Shown here: positions 10,204 to 10,343 of the stretch, piece after piece
Numbering within the stretch: the first letter of the stretch is position 1
Layout of the letters: the number at the start of each line of letters is the position of its first letter
Source of the DNA: Candidatus Woesebacteria bacterium
GTDB taxonomy: Bacteria; Patescibacteriota; Microgenomatia; UBA1400; MFAQ01
NCBI GenBank assembly: GCA_020052895.1
Contig: JAGVOE010000065.1
Location: 1-10,343 of the forward strand
Direction of reading: 5' to 3'
DNA: 10,343 bases
Program-made: the position numbers and the translations under genes
The notes under the pieces: model-generated
What the model was told of the DNA's origin: nothing
The model's input: the letters and a program-made list of their open reading frames with translations, nothing else
Databases searched by the model: none

Positions 10204-10236
10204 GGATTGCCACAGCACTTCGTGCTTCGCAATGAC
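10204..10236 (-). repeat. Hairpin repeat copy 6 (inner AGCAC/GTGCT)
   Basis: In minus-strand sense it begins GTCATTGCGA, has inner hairpin AGCAC-GAA-GTGCT and ends GTGGCAATCC. It lies 8 bases before the comM stop on the complementary strand, i.e. just downstream of that gene. Confidence 0.85.
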
Positions 10237-10244
10237 GATACAAA

Positions 10245-10343
10245 TCAAAATACCCTTTCGCGGTACTGGAGAGCTTCATTAAGGTGTGTCGCCAGAATAT
10301 CTTGACTCTCTTCCAAGTCCGCAATCGTCCGGGCTACTTTCAG
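10245..10343 (-). CDS. ComM/YifB Mg-chelatase-like ATPase, C-terminal fragment
   Basis: Only the last 32 codons are in the window, the rest lying beyond the right edge. The fragment LKVARTIADLEESQDI followed by LATHLNEALQYR matches the C-terminal helical lid of the ComM/YifB family of AAA+ proteins, hexameric helicase-like ATPases that promote branch migration in recombination of incoming DNA. The VARTIADL and EALQYR words are distinctive of this end of the family, and the length to the stop is normal. Nothing can be said about the ATPase domain. Confidence 0.75.
   Translation of the reverse strand: MKVARTIADLEESQDILATHLNEALQYRERVF

Noticed and set aside
9689..10236. CRISPR-like array
   Set aside because: The repeats are in mixed orientation, differ in their inner sequence, have irregular spacing and are interrupted by a gene. 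No cas genes are present.
10082..10324. Overlapping 62-66 codon ORFs on both strands near the right edge
   Set aside because: They are translations of hairpin repeats and of the complement of the comM end.

Overview
The window looks like a chromosomal segment of a Candidate Phyla Radiation (Patescibacteria) bacterium, most likely of the Microgenomates kind. This is inferred from gene content, since no marker gene is present. The signs are small genes, a standard code with TGA used as stop, a TagA/WecG-family glycosyltransferase of the type common in that group, a membrane-anchored PEGA/beta-propeller protein, a nucleoside diphosphate kinase with a C-terminal extension, several one- or two-gene toxin-antitoxin units, and many short palindromic or tandem repeats, some inside genes.

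Layout. 1-819 (minus): 5' 273 codons of a WecG/TagA/CpsF glycosyltransferase, running off the left edge. 820-2119: 1.3 kb with no convincing gene, AT-rich, holding a MITE-like element and possible gene relics. 2120-3127 (minus): a divergent MreB. 3174-4526 (plus): PEGA/propeller envelope protein, divergent from mreB. 4624-5035: a tRNA island with a broken tRNA invaded by a GC-rich palindrome, tRNA-Arg(CCT), a small GIY-YIG ORF and tRNA-Pro(CGG). 5099-5984 (plus): a two-gene AbiEii-type toxin-antitoxin pair. 6039-7251 (minus): two unknown genes, one with two zinc-ribbon motifs, that share an 18-bp promoter motif and are the only genes here with clear Shine-Dalgarno leaders. 7316-7801 (minus): ndk. 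7861-8479 (plus): a Phd-like/PIN toxin-antitoxin pair under a promoter carrying a perfect inverted repeat. 8512-9549 (minus): a NYN-domain gene directly abutting yraN. 9689-10236: a repeat-rich tract containing an intact GIY-YIG gene between 52-bp inverted repeats. 10245-10343 (minus): the C-terminus of a ComM/YifB-type protein, cut by the right edge.

Two themes stand out. First, nearly every gene that begins a transcription unit has a -10-like hexamer 6-8 bases before its start codon, which predicts leaderless mRNAs. Second, short repeats pervade the window. One family of ~33-36-bp hairpins occurs six times with compensatory changes in both inner and outer stems, and two copies form the ends of the GIY-YIG cassette. 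An octamer-based repeat is read in the same frame inside two unrelated genes (the glycosyltransferase and yraN). A 7-bp tandem repeat supplies the stop codons of two convergent genes. A 20-bp palindrome recurs in a MITE-like element and in a broken tRNA. The GIY-YIG/inverted-repeat cassette is the best candidate for an undescribed mobile system.
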